From: Actinokineospora fastidiosa
GTDB lineage: Bacteria > Actinomycetota > Actinomycetes > Mycobacteriales > Pseudonocardiaceae
Direction: 5' to 3'
Assembly: GCF_014648415.1 (NCBI RefSeq)
Contig: NZ_BMRB01000001.1
Coordinates: 1,674,001 to 1,738,000 of the forward strand
DNA length: 64,000 bases
Positions within the stretch are counted from its first letter, which is position 1; each line of letters begins with the position of its first letter. The notes beneath the pieces were generated by a model. It saw only the letters and a program-made list of their open reading frames with translations, ran no database searches and was not told the origin of the DNA. Below, in pieces: positions 8,699 to 17,800 of the stretch. Both the position numbers and the translations under genes were made by a program.

Positions 8699-9295
8699 AT
8701 GCCCGATGCCCGGGTCGTCGTCCTGGTGTCGGGTTCGGGCACCCTCCTGCAGGCCCTGCTCGACGCCGACCTGCCCGCCCGGATCGTCGCCGTCGGCGCG
8801 GACCGCGCGGGCATCGCCGGGCTGGAGCGCGCCGAGCGCGCGGGCCTGCCGACCTTCGCCGTGCGGCTGCGCGACCACGCCGACCGCGCCGCGTGGGACG
8901 CCGCGCTCGCCGACGCCGTCGCCGCGCACGAGCCGGACCTGATCGTGTCCGCGGGCTTCATGAAGATCCTCGGCCCGGCGTTCCTTGCCCGCTTCGGCGG
9001 CCGGATCGTCAACACCCATCCCGCGCTGCTGCCCGCGTTCCCCGGCGCGCACGCGGTCGCCGACGCGCTGGCCCACGGGGTCCGGGTCACCGGCAGCACG
9101 GTGCACCTGGTCGACGGCGGCGTCGACACCGGCCCGATCATCGCCCAGGAGGCCGTCCCGGTCGATCCCGGCGACGACGAGGCCGCCCTGCACGAACGCA
9201 TCAAGGTGGTGGAGCGGCGGCTCCTGGTCGACGTGGTCGCCCGGATGGCCCGCGACGGCTACACCGTGGACGGACGGAAGGTGAGCATCCCGTGA
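8699..9295 (+). CDS. purN: Phosphoribosylglycinamide formyltransferase (GART)
   Basis: A 198-residue enzyme transferring a formyl group from 10-formyl-THF to GAR, step three of de novo purine synthesis. It opens with the phosphate-binding loop [15 protein letters not shown]. The catalytic triad is visible as Asn105 and His107 ([14 protein letters not shown]) and Asp143 ([10 protein letters not shown]), close to the E. coli numbering N106/H108/D144. The stop overlaps the purH start (GTGA), so the two purine genes are translationally coupled. Confidence 0.95.
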   Translation: MPDARVVVLVSGSGTLLQALLDADLPARIVAVGADRAGIAGLERAERAGLPTFAVRLRDHADRAAWDAALADAVAAHEPDLIVSAGFMKILGPAFLARFGGRIVNTHPALLPAFPGAHAVADALAHGVRVTGSTVHLVDGGVDTGPIIAQEAVPVDPGDDEAALHERIKVVERRLLVDVVARMARDGYTVDGRKVSIP

Positions 9296-10845
9296 CCGAG
9301 TCCCGCAAGGCCGTGCGCCGTGCGCTGATCGGCGTGTCCGACAAGTCCGGTCTCCTGGAACTGGCGACCGGCCTGCACGCGGCCGGTGTGGAGATCGTCT
9401 CGACCGGCGGCACGGCGCGGACGCTGGCCGACGCGGGGGTGCCGGTGACGCCGGTGGAGCAGGTGACCGGCTTCCCGGAGTCCTTCGACGGGCGGGTGAA
9501 GACCCTGCACCCCCGGGTGCACGCCGGGCTGCTGGCCGACACGACCAACCCCGCGCACGTCGCCCAGCTCGGCGAGCTGGACATCGCGCCGTTCGACCTG
9601 CTGGTGGTGAACCTCTACCCGTTCGTGAAGACGGTCGCCTCGGGCGCGTCGGCGGCGGAGTGCGTCGAGCAGATCGACATCGGCGGGCCCGCGATGGTGC
9701 GCGCGGCGGCGAAGAACCACGCCAGCGTGGCCGTCGTCGTGGACCCGGCGCGGTACCCGTGGGTGCTGTCCGAGGTCGCCGCGGGCGGCTTCACCCTGGC
9801 CGACCGGCGCGGGCTGGCCGTGGACGCCTACCGGCACACCGCGTCGTACGACATCGCGGTGGCGTCGTGGATGGGCGCGGAGTTCGGGGCCGAGGAGTTC
9901 CCCGCGTGGGCGGGGGCGTCGTGGAGCCGCCAGTCGGTGCTGCGGTACGGGGAGAACCCGCACCAGAAGGCGGCGCTGTACGCGCGCAATGACGGCGCGG
10001 TGGGGCTGGCGACGGCCAAGCAGTTGCACGGCAAGGAGATGTCGTACAACAACTACATCGACGCCGACGCCGCCTGGCGCGCCGCCTTCGACCACGACGA
10101 CGCGTGCGTGGCGATCATCAAGCACGCCAACCCCTGCGGGATCGCGGTGTCCTCTGTGGACATCGCGGACGCGCACCGCAAGGCCAACGCGTGCGACCCG
10201 ACCAGCGCCTTCGGCGGGATCGTCGCGGCCAACCGCGAGGTGAGCCTGGCGATGGCCGAGCAGGTGGCCGACATCTTCACCGAGGTCGTGGTGGCCCCGG
10301 CGTACGCCGACGGCGCGGTCGAGGTGCTCTCCCGGAAGAAGAACCTGCGCATCCTGCTCGCCGAGCCGCCCGCGCGCGGCGGCGTGGAGCTGCGCCCGGT
10401 GTCCGGCGGCCTGCTGCTGCAGACCCTCGACACCATCGCCGCCGAGGGCGACGACCCGGCCAAGTGGACCCTGGCCACCGGCACCCCGCTCGACGAGGCT
10501 GGCCTGGCCGACCTGGCGTTCGCGTGGCGCGCGTGCCGGGCGGTGAAGTCGAACGCCATCCTGCTGGCCTCCGGCGGCGCTACCGTCGGGGTGGGCATGG
10601 GCCAGGTCAACCGCGTGGACGCGGCCCGGCTGGCGGTGTCCAGGGCGGGCGCGCGGGCGGCGGGCTCGGTGGCCGCGTCGGACGCGTTCTTCCCGTTCCC
10701 GGACGGCCTCGAGGTGCTGCTGGATGCCGGCGTCCGCGCTGTCGTCCAGCCGGGCGGCTCGGTCCGCGACGCCGAGGTGATCGCCGCTGCCGAGGCGGCG
10801 GGCGTGACGATGTACCTGACCGGGACGCGGCACTTCGCGCACTGA
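9292..10845 (+). CDS. purH: Bifunctional AICAR formyltransferase / IMP cyclohydrolase
   Basis: A 517-residue protein catalysing the last two steps of IMP synthesis. The N-terminal methylglyoxal-synthase-like cyclohydrolase domain shows [28 protein letters not shown], and the [12 protein letters not shown] run. The C-terminal transformylase domain contains the catalytic pair Lys277-His278 in IIKHANPCG and the QVNRVDA motif. The start is the GTG at 9292, overlapping the purN stop. A 14-bp intrinsic hairpin follows the stop, closing the purNH operon. Confidence 0.97.
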   Translation: MTESRKAVRRALIGVSDKSGLLELATGLHAAGVEIVSTGGTARTLADAGVPVTPVEQVTGFPESFDGRVKTLHPRVHAGLLADTTNPAHVAQLGELDIAPFDLLVVNLYPFVKTVASGASAAECVEQIDIGGPAMVRAAAKNHASVAVVVDPARYPWVLSEVAAGGFTLADRRGLAVDAYRHTASYDIAVASWMGAEFGAEEFPAWAGASWSRQSVLRYGENPHQKAALYARNDGAVGLATAKQLHGKEMSYNNYIDADAAWRAAFDHDDACVAIIKHANPCGIAVSSVDIADAHRKANACDPTSAFGGIVAANREVSLAMAEQVADIFTEVVVAPAYADGAVEVLSRKKNLRILLAEPPARGGVELRPVSGGLLLQTLDTIAAEGDDPAKWTLATGTPLDEAGLADLAFAWRACRAVKSNAILLASGGATVGVGMGQVNRVDAARLAVSRAGARAAGSVAASDAFFPFPDGLEVLLDAGVRAVVQPGGSVRDAEVIAAAEAAGVTMYLTGTRHFAH

Positions 10846-10852
10846 GTCTCAC

Positions 10853-10884
10853 AAAGCGACTGACCCGTCCGGGTCAGTCGCTTT
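10853..10884 (+). terminator. Terminator of purNH
   Basis: AAAGCGACTGACCC (10853-10866) and GGGTCAGTCGCTTT (10871-10884) pair perfectly around GTCC. The stem lies 7 bp after the purH stop. Confidence 0.85.
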
Positions 10885-10896
10885 GCCCTTTCCGGG

Positions 10897-10948
10897 TTGA
10901 CACCGGCCGGTGGCCGGGTAATGTCGTGGGTGTCGAACACGTGTTCGA
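10897..10948 (+). promoter_or_regulatory. SOS promoter: sigma-70-type boxes plus perfect LexA box
   Basis: TTGACA (10897-10902), 16-bp spacer, TAATGT (10919-10924), then the perfect palindromic LexA box TCGAACACGTGTTCGA (10933-10948) over the expected transcription start. This is a textbook repressed promoter. The next long gene is imuA', about 255 bp downstream, leaving a long 5' region with short ORFs. Confidence 0.85.
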
Positions 10949-11049
10949 CCCAACGGGGCCGACGGAGTCGAGGCCGGACGCCCCGGACGCCGGCTCCCCA
11001 CGGCGGACGCGTATGAGCGGTACGCGGACGACGTGAGGAAGGTGTCGCC

Positions 11050-11130
11050 ATGGGGCAAGCCGATCGCCTTCGAGCGCGGGGAAGTATTCGAGGGCGGTCG
11101 GCGCCCCTTTTCTGCGCGCAACAAAACTGA
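11050..11130 (+). CDS. Candidate short ORF in the SOS leader upstream of imuA'
   Basis: A 26-codon ORF (MGQADRLRARG ... FCAQQN) preceded by a strong Shine-Dalgarno AGGAAGG (11036-11042) at 7-nt spacing. In another frame of the same DNA, 11033-11134 (GTG start, no SD) reads a more protein-like sequence, with GKPIAFERGEVFEGGRRPF before the stop. Either could be a small SOS-induced peptide, or the pair could be the remnant of one gene with a single-base shift. I recognise neither sequence. Confidence 0.25.
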   Translation: MGQADRLRARGSIRGRSAPLFCAQQN

Positions 11131-11204
11131 GTGATCCTCGACAAAGATCGCTGAACTGGGGTGTTCGGCAAGTGGGTGGTGCTCGACATGGGTAGGTGAT
11201 CGAC

Positions 11205-12185
11205 ATGGGCAATCCGCGGCGGCCCCGTCCCGCCACGCCCAACCGCTCCCGCCAGGCGGACGGCCTGTGGGAAGCCTCCGAGCCGCAGCCGGGTGGTGTT
11301 GCGGGGCCAGGGGAGCAGGCAGAGGCCTCGGCGGTGCCCGAGGTCGTGAGGTTGGCGGGCGCGCGGCTCATCCACGACGTTTCCGGGTCCGGGGAGCGCG
11401 GCCCGGATGCCCCTGCCGTGGTGCCGCTGGCGGGCGACCGCCGGCCCGCCGGAGGGCGGGCGGATGGCCCCGAGGCGGCGCGGTCAGCCGGTGGGCGGCG
11501 GCTTGGCGGCGTTCCCGGAGTTGAGGACCGGCGCGTCGCGGACGCGTCCGGCGGGGGGCTGCGGCGGGCCAGTGGGGATGGGATCGCCGCCTTGCGGGCC
11601 GCGGTCGCCGAGCGGGTGGGGGGTGGGGATGGGCCGGAGGTGTTGCCGGTCTGGCCGGATCTCGCGCCGCTGTTCCCCTGGGGCGGGCTGCGCCGGGGCG
11701 CGACGGTGGGGGTGCGGGGGTCGCGGGCGCTGTTGGTGGCGTTGATGGCCGGGGCGGTGGCCGACGGGGCGTGGGCGGCTGTGGTCGGGCTGCCCGACCT
11801 CGGCGTGCTGGCCGCGACCGAGAGCGGGGTGCCCGCGGAGCGGTTGGCGCTGGTGCCGAGGCCGGGGCTGGAGCTGGTGCGGGTCGTGGCCGCGTTGTTG
11901 GACGGGTTCGCCGTGGTCGCCGTCGCGGGCGGGTTGCGGGAAGCCGACGCGCGCAGGCTGTCGGCGCGGGCGCGCAGCCGCGGGTCGGTGCTGCTGGCGT
12001 TCGGGTCGTGGCCCGGGGTCGAGGTGGAGTTGAGCTGCGCCCGCGCCCGCTGGAGCGGGCCCGGCCGGGGCGACGGCGTCCTGCGCGAGCGCCAGGTGGA
12101 GATCCGCGCCCGAGGCCGGGGCGCGGCGGCGCGGCCGGTCCGCGTGGGGGTGGCGCTGCCCGGCCGATCTAGGTTGATCGCATGA
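11205..12185 (+). CDS. imuA': ImuA'-like mutasome protein
   Basis: About 326 residues. The first 110 residues are low-complexity (Arg/Gly/Pro/Ala), followed by a RecA-like fold region recognisable from DLAPLFPWGGLRRGATVGVRG, a stretch of Ala/Val/Leu strands and LRERQVEIRARGRG near the end. In mycobacteria ImuA' bridges ImuB and DnaE2 in SOS mutagenic translesion synthesis. The Walker A glycine/lysine signature of true RecA is absent, as expected for ImuA'. An in-frame GTG at 11196 is an alternative start; TAGGTG precedes the ATG at 11205. The stop overlaps the next gene by 4 nt. Confidence 0.8.
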   Translation: MGNPRRPRPATPNRSRQADGLWEASEPQPGGVAGPGEQAEASAVPEVVRLAGARLIHDVSGSGERGPDAPAVVPLAGDRRPAGGRADGPEAARSAGGRRLGGVPGVEDRRVADASGGGLRRASGDGIAALRAAVAERVGGGDGPEVLPVWPDLAPLFPWGGLRRGATVGVRGSRALLVALMAGAVADGAWAAVVGLPDLGVLAATESGVPAERLALVPRPGLELVRVVAALLDGFAVVAVAGGLREADARRLSARARSRGSVLLAFGSWPGVEVELSCARARWSGPGRGDGVLRERQVEIRARGRGAAARPVRVGVALPGRSRLIA

Positions 12186-13057
12186 CGTACTCGATCGTGG
12201 CGCGGGATGAGGAGACCGGCTGCCTCGGCGTGGCGGTGCAGAGCGGCGTGCTGGCCATCGGCACCCGGGTCGCCGACGCGCGGGCGGGCGTCGGGGCGGT
12301 GGTCGCGCAGGCGGGCTCGGAGCTGACCTGGCGGACGATGCTGCTGGACCTGATGGCCTCCGGCATGACCGCCGCGCAGGCCGTCGCGGCCGTGGCCACG
12401 CTGCCGGGCGCCGAGGAGTCCCAGTTCGCCGCGGTCGGCGTCGACGGCGACGCGGCCGCCCACACCGGCCCGGGCTGCATCCCCGAGGCCGGGCACGCCA
12501 CGCGCGGGCCGGTGAGCGCGCAGGCCAACATGATGGCCGCGCCGACCGTCTGGCAGGCGATGCTGGCCGCGTCGTCCCCCGCCCCGTTCGCCGAGCGCCT
12601 GGTCGCGGCCCTGGCGGCGGCCGAGCGGGAGGGCGGGGACGTCCGCGGCCCGCAGTCGGCCGCACTGCTGGTCGTCGGCCCGACCCCCGGCGCCCATCCG
12701 ACCGGCTACCCCGACGACCCGGTGGTCGACCTGCGGGTGGACGACTCCCGCGACCCCGTCGGCGACCTCGCCCGCCTGCTGCGCACCGCCCGGGCCCACC
12801 GCCACCTCATCCGCGCCCACATGACCGACGACCCCGACGAGCTCCGCGCCGCCGTCGCCCTGGCCCCGGACGACCCGACGGCCCTGCGCGCGGCGGGCAT
12901 CACCCTGGCCCTGCGCGGCTTCACCGCCGAGGCCCGGCCGCTGCTGGCCCGCGCGCTCGACCTGGAGCCGAGGATCGCCCGCTGGGCGCGGGTGTCCGCG
13001 GAGCGCGCCATGGCCGAGGGCAACCCGCACGCCGCGACCCTGCTCGGCTGGTTGTGA
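12182..13057 (+). CDS. DUF1028 family protein (Ntn-hydrolase-like)
   Basis: A 291-residue protein whose N-terminus (MTYSIVARDEETGCLGVAVQSG) and following segments (GAVVAQAGSELTWRTMLL; ESQFAAVGVDGDAAAHTG) match DUF1028, an Ntn-hydrolase-fold family of unknown substrate. The last 70 residues (after PVGDLARLLRTARAHRH) form an alpha-helical, possibly TPR-like, extension with LAPDDPTALRAAGITLALRG. It starts inside the imuA' stop codon (ATGA), so it is co-translated with imuA' under SOS control. DUF1028 has no known role in DNA repair; its place inside the mutasome operon is unusual. Confidence 0.8.
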   Translation: MTYSIVARDEETGCLGVAVQSGVLAIGTRVADARAGVGAVVAQAGSELTWRTMLLDLMASGMTAAQAVAAVATLPGAEESQFAAVGVDGDAAAHTGPGCIPEAGHATRGPVSAQANMMAAPTVWQAMLAASSPAPFAERLVAALAAAEREGGDVRGPQSAALLVVGPTPGAHPTGYPDDPVVDLRVDDSRDPVGDLARLLRTARAHRHLIRAHMTDDPDELRAAVALAPDDPTALRAAGITLALRGFTAEARPLLARALDLEPRIARWARVSAERAMAEGNPHAATLLGWL

Positions 13058-13076
13058 GCATCACCCGTCCGTGAGC

Positions 13077-13109
13077 TTGACTCCCGTTCGGACTCGAACG
13101 TATGTTCGA
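13077..13109 (+). promoter_or_regulatory. Second SOS promoter with LexA box, in front of imuB
   Basis: TTGACT (13077-13082) and TATGTT (13101-13106) are separated by 18 bp, and the perfect-arm LexA box TCGAACGTATGTTCGA (13094-13109) covers the -10. The predicted transcript begins at or very near the first imuB codon, suggesting a leaderless or very short leader. Confidence 0.8.
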
Positions 13110-13114
13110 CCCTG

Positions 13115-14695
13115 TTGTCCGACGGCTCCCCACGGCGGACCCGGCCCCAGCTGGGAGATGTCGTGCTGCTCGTCGTGTGGTGTCCTGATTGGCCGGTCGT
13201 GGCCGCGAGTGCCGCGGCCGGGGTCGGCATCGACACGCCCGCGGCCGTGGTGGCGGCCAACCGGGTCGTGGCGTGCAACGGGCCCGCGCGGGCCGAGGGG
13301 ATCGCCGTCGGGCTGCGGCGGCGGGAGGCGCAGGGGCGCTGCCCCGAGCTCGTCGTGCTGCCCGACGACCCCGACCGCGACGCGCGGCGGTTCGAGCCGG
13401 TCGTCGCGGCCGTCGAGGAGCTGGCGGTCGGGGTCGAGGTGGTGCGCCCGGGCGTGGTCGCCGTGCCCGCCAGGGGCCCGGTCGGGTACTTCGGGTCAGC
13501 CGAGGCCGCCGCCGAGCGGCTGATCGACCACGTCGGCGCGCGGGCCGACGCCGAGTGCCTGGTCGGGATGGCCGACGGCCTCTTCGCCGCGACCCTGGCC
13601 GCCCGCAGGGGACTGCTGGTCGCGGACACGCCAGCGTTCCTGGCCCCGCTGGGCGTGCACGAGCTGGACTCGCCCGAGCTGGTCGACCTGCTGCGCCGCC
13701 TGGGCATCCGCACGCTCGGCGCGTTCGCCGCGCTGGACCAGCGCGACGTGGCCACCCGCTTCGGCGCCGCCGCCGCGTACGCCCACCAGCTGGCCGCTGG
13801 CCGCGAGCAGCGCCCGGCCGCGCGCCGCACCCCGCCTGCCGACCTGGCCGTCACCGCGCACCCCGACCCGCCGGTCGACCGGGTCGACGCCGCCGCGTTC
13901 CTCGCCCGCACCCTCGCCGAGCGCCTGCACGCCGGGCTGGCCGCGCACGGGCTGGCCTGCACCCGGCTGGCCATCCACGCCGCCACCGCCACCGGGGCCG
14001 AGCTGGCCAGGGTGTGGCGCTGCGCGGAGCCGCTCACCCCGGCGGGCATCGCCGACCGGCTGCGCTGGCAGCTCGACGGCTGGCTCAGCGGCCCCCACCG
14101 GCCCGACGCCCCGATCACCGCGCTGCGGCTGGACCCGGTCGAGGTGGTCGACGGCCGGGCGCTGCAGCTGGGCCTGTGGCAGGGCGCGCACGACGAGCAC
14201 GCCGAGCGGGCGGCCCGGGCGATGGTGCACGTCCAGGGCCTGCTGGGCCCCGACGGCGTGCTCATCCCGGTGATGACGGGGGGACGCGGCCCCGCCGACC
14301 GGGTCCACCTGGTCCCCTGGGGCGACGACCGCACCCCGCCCGCCCCGCCGGACCGGCCGTGGCCCGGCGCGCTCCCGGCCCCGTCGCCGACCACCGTCCC
14401 GCCCCGCCCGCTGCCCGTCGTCGTCCGCGACGCGGAGGGGGAGGAGGTCGCGGTGACCGGCCGCTTCCGGCTCACCGCCGACCCGGCCGAGGTCGTCGTC
14501 GGCCGCCACCCGCCGCGCCGCGTGCTGGCCTGGTCGGGCCCGTGGCCGGTCGACGAGCGCTGGTGGGACCCGCGGGGCAGACGCCGGGCGCGGCTGCAGG
14601 TCGTGCTCGCCGAGGCGTCCGAAGAGGACAACCAGGCAGCGCTGCTGCTGAGCAGGGAGGACGAGAAATGGACCGTGGAGGGGATTTACGGGTGA
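13115..14695 (+). CDS. imuB: ImuB, catalytically inactive Y-family polymerase-like protein
   Basis: About 526 residues. It opens with VVLLVVWCPDWPVVAA, the degenerate Y-family palm motif in which the catalytic acidic pair is lost, as in all ImuB proteins. Finger/thumb-like regions follow (LGIRTLGAFAALDQRDVATRFG). A beta-clamp-binding motif is visible as Gln351-Leu-Gly-Leu-Trp355 (ALQLGLWQG), at nearly the same place as the QLPLWG motif of M. tuberculosis ImuB. A disordered Pro-rich linker and a small C-terminal domain ending EKWTVEGIYG complete the protein. ImuB is the hub recruiting DnaE2 and ImuA' to the clamp. The start could be TTG 13115 (leaderless) or GTG 13163 preceded by GGGAG. Confidence 0.9.
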   Translation: MSDGSPRRTRPQLGDVVLLVVWCPDWPVVAASAAAGVGIDTPAAVVAANRVVACNGPARAEGIAVGLRRREAQGRCPELVVLPDDPDRDARRFEPVVAAVEELAVGVEVVRPGVVAVPARGPVGYFGSAEAAAERLIDHVGARADAECLVGMADGLFAATLAARRGLLVADTPAFLAPLGVHELDSPELVDLLRRLGIRTLGAFAALDQRDVATRFGAAAAYAHQLAAGREQRPAARRTPPADLAVTAHPDPPVDRVDAAAFLARTLAERLHAGLAAHGLACTRLAIHAATATGAELARVWRCAEPLTPAGIADRLRWQLDGWLSGPHRPDAPITALRLDPVEVVDGRALQLGLWQGAHDEHAERAARAMVHVQGLLGPDGVLIPVMTGGRGPADRVHLVPWGDDRTPPAPPDRPWPGALPAPSPTTVPPRPLPVVVRDAEGEEVAVTGRFRLTADPAEVVVGRHPPRRVLAWSGPWPVDERWWDPRGRRRARLQVVLAEASEEDNQAALLLSREDEKWTVEGIYG

Positions 14696-14775
14696 GCGAC
14701 GACGACGACTGGATCGACCTGATCGACCTCACCGAGCTGATCCCGCACCCGCGCGGGCCGCTCCCGGAGTCCTGA
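14692..14775 (+). CDS. 27-codon ORF overlapping the imuB stop (candidate acidic microprotein)
   Basis: GTG at 14692 overlaps the imuB TGA (GTGA). The product starts MSDDDDWIDLIDLTELI and ends HPRGPLPES: a very acidic stretch followed by an amphipathic hydrophobic segment. Tight coupling to imuB and position before dnaE2 argue that it is translated. The sequence is too short for a family assignment. The alternative is that it is a fortuitous extension between imuB and the hairpin. Confidence 0.45.
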   Translation: MSDDDDWIDLIDLTELIPHPRGPLPES

Positions 14776-14780
14776 TCCCC

Positions 14781-14813
14781 GCCCGGGCGGCCCGCCCCAC
14801 GGGCCGCCCGGGC
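14781..14813. terminator. Strong GC hairpin between imuB and dnaE2
   Basis: GCCCGGGCGGCCCG (14781-14794) pairs perfectly with 14800-14813 around a 5-nt loop. There is no T-run. It lies 6 bp after the 27-codon ORF and 22 bp before dnaE2, so it may attenuate read-through into dnaE2 or protect the imuB mRNA end. Confidence 0.6.
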
Positions 14814-14834
14814 CCTCACCAGCGGAGGACGGCG

Positions 14835-17800
14835 ATGGGCTGGAACAACCCGCCGGTGCGGTGGTCGGAGCTGGAGCGCATCCTCTCCGGCCGCGCGCCG
14901 GAGGTCGGCGACGGCGGGGACAGCCCCGCCTGGACCCGCAGGCGCGAGCGCTACCTGCCCACCGGCGGCACCGCGCACCCGGGTCCCACCGACCACCCCG
15001 ACGGCGACTCCCGCGTCCCCTACGCCGAGCTGCACTGCCACTCCAACTTCAGCTTCCTCGACGGCGCCAGCCACCCCGAGGAACTGGTCGAGGCCGCCGC
15101 CCTGCTCGGTCTGGACGCCATCGCCATCACCGACCACGACGGCATGTACGGCGTCGTCCGCTTCGCCGAGGCCGCGCGGGAGCTGGGCGTGCGGACGGTC
15201 TTCGGCGCCGAGCTCAGCCTCGGCCTCACCGAGCCGCAGGCGGGCAGGCCCGACCCCGGTGGCGAGCACCTGCTGCTGCTCGCCGACGGCCAGGACGGCT
15301 ACCACCGGCTCTCCCGCGTGCTCACCACAGCCCACCTCGCGGGCGAGGAGAAGGGCAAGCCGCAGTACGACCTGCCCTACGTCGTCGAGCAGACCCGCGA
15401 CCACTGCGTCGTGCTCACCGGCTGCCGCAAGGGCGCGGTGCGGCAAGCGCTTGCGCGACAAGGTCCCCAGGCCGCGTTCGAGCAGCTGCGCCACCTCGTC
15501 ACCGCCTACGGCAAGGACCGCGTCTTCGTCGAGCTGACCGACCACGGCTATCCCGACGACTCCACGCGCAACGACCTGCTGGCGGGGATGGCCAAGGACC
15601 TCGGCCTGCCCACCGTCGCCACCAATGCCGTGCACTACGCCCACCCGCAGCGCGGCCGCCTCGCCGCCGCGGTCGCCGCCGTGCGCGCCCGGCGCAGCCT
15701 GGACGACCTCGCGGGCTGGCTGCCCCCGGCGCCCACCGCGCACCTGCGCACCGGCGACGAGATGCTGGCCCGCTTCGCCCGCTACCCCGGCGCGGTGCAG
15801 CGCGCGGCCGTGATCGGGGTGCAGCTGTCCTTCGACCTGCGGCTGCTGGCGCCCAAGCTGCCGCCGTTCGACGTCCCGAGTGGACACACCGAGGCCAGCT
15901 ACCTCGCCGAGCTGACCTACCGCGGCGCCGCGCGCGTCTACGGCTCCGCCGCCGAGCGCCCGCGCGCCTACGCCCAGCTCGCCCACGAGCTGCGGGTGAT
16001 CACCGAGCTGGGCTTCCCCGGCTACTTCCTCGTCGTGCACGACATCGTGCGGTTCTGCCGGGACAACGACATCCTCTGCCAGGGCCGCGGCTCGGCTGCC
16101 AACTCCGCGGTGTGCTTCGCCCTCGGCATCACCCGGGTGGACGCCGTGCGCTGGGAGCTGCTGTTCGAGCGGTTCCTCGCCCCGGCCCGCGACGGGCCGC
16201 CGGACATCGACATCGACATCGAGTCCGACCGGCGCGAGGAGGTCATCCAGTACGTCTACCGCAAGCACGGCCGCCGCCACGCCGCCCAGGTCGCCAACGT
16301 CATCACCTACCGCGCCAAGTCCGCGGTGCGCGACATGGCCAAGGCGCTGGGCCACTCGCCGGGCCAGCAGGACGCGTGGAGCAAGCAGATCGACCGGTGG
16401 GGCCCGCTGACCGACACCGTCGGCGACACCCACCACGACATCCCGCAGCCGGTGCTGGAGCTGGCCGGGCAGCTGGAGAACTTCCCCCGGCACCTGGGCA
16501 TCCACTCCGGCGGCATGGTCATCTGCGACCGCCCGGTCAGCGAGGTCTGCCCGGTCGAGCCCGCGCGCATGAAGGACCGCACGGTCCTGCAGTGGGACAA
16601 GGACGACTGCGCCGCCATCGACCTGGTCAAGTTCGACCTGCTCGGGCTGGGCATGCTCTCCGCGCTGCACTACGCCATCGACCTCGTCGCCGAGCACCAC
16701 GGCGTCGACGTCGACATGGGTGAGCTGGACCTCGCCGACCAGAACGTCTACGACATGCTCTGCCGCGCCGACTCCGTCGGGGTCTTCCAGGTGGAGAGCC
16801 GCGCGCAGATGGCGACGCTGCCCCGGCTGCGCCCGCGCGAGTTCTACGATTTGGTCGTCGAGGTCGCGCTGATCCGGCCCGGCCCGATCCAGGGCGGCTC
16901 CGTGCACCCGTACATCCGGCGCAAGAACGGCAAGGAGCCCGTCACCTTCGACCACCCGCTGCTGGAGAAGTCGCTGCGCAAGACCCTGGGCGTGCCGCTG
17001 TTCCAGGAGCAGCTGATGCAGGTCGCAGTGGACGTGGCCGACTTCACCCCGGCCGAGGCGGATGAGCTGCGCCGCGCGATGGGCGCCAAGCGCTCCACCG
17101 CGCGGATGGAGCGGCTGCGCGAGCGCTTCCACGCGGGCGCCGCGCGCAACGGCGTCGGGCCCGAGCTGGCCGCCCGGATCTACGAGAAGCTGTTGGCCTT
17201 CGCCAACTTCGGCTTCCCGGAGAGCCACGCGCTCAGCTTCGCGTACCTGGTCTTCGCCAGCGCGTGGTTCAAGCTGTACTACCCCGCCGCGTTCTGCGCC
17301 GCGCTGCTGCGCGCGCAGCCGATGGGCTTCTACTCGCCGCAGTCGCTCGTCGCCGACGCGCGCAGGCACGGCGTGGAGGTGCGCGGCCCGGACATCAACG
17401 CCAGCCTCGCCCACGCGACGCTGGAGGACGCGGGCAAGGCAGTGCGGATGGGCCTGGGCTCGGTGCGCGGCATCGGCGACGAGCTGGCCGAGCGGATCGC
17501 CGCGGGCCGCCCGTACGCCGACATGGTCGACCTGGCCCGGCGCGTCGGGCTGACCCGCGCGCAGATGGAGGCCCTGGCCACCGCGGGCGCGTTCGGCTGC
17601 TTCGGCCTGGCCAGGCGGGAGGCGCTGTGGGCGGCGGGCGCGGCTGCGGCCGAGCGCCCGGAGTTCCTGCCCGGCACCGCGGTCGGCGTGGCCGCGCCCG
17701 CGCTGCCCGGCATGGACGCCCTCGAACTGGCCGTGGCCGACGTCTGGGCGACCGGGCTGTCCCCGGACAGCTTTCCGACCGAGTTCCTGCGCGCCCGGCT

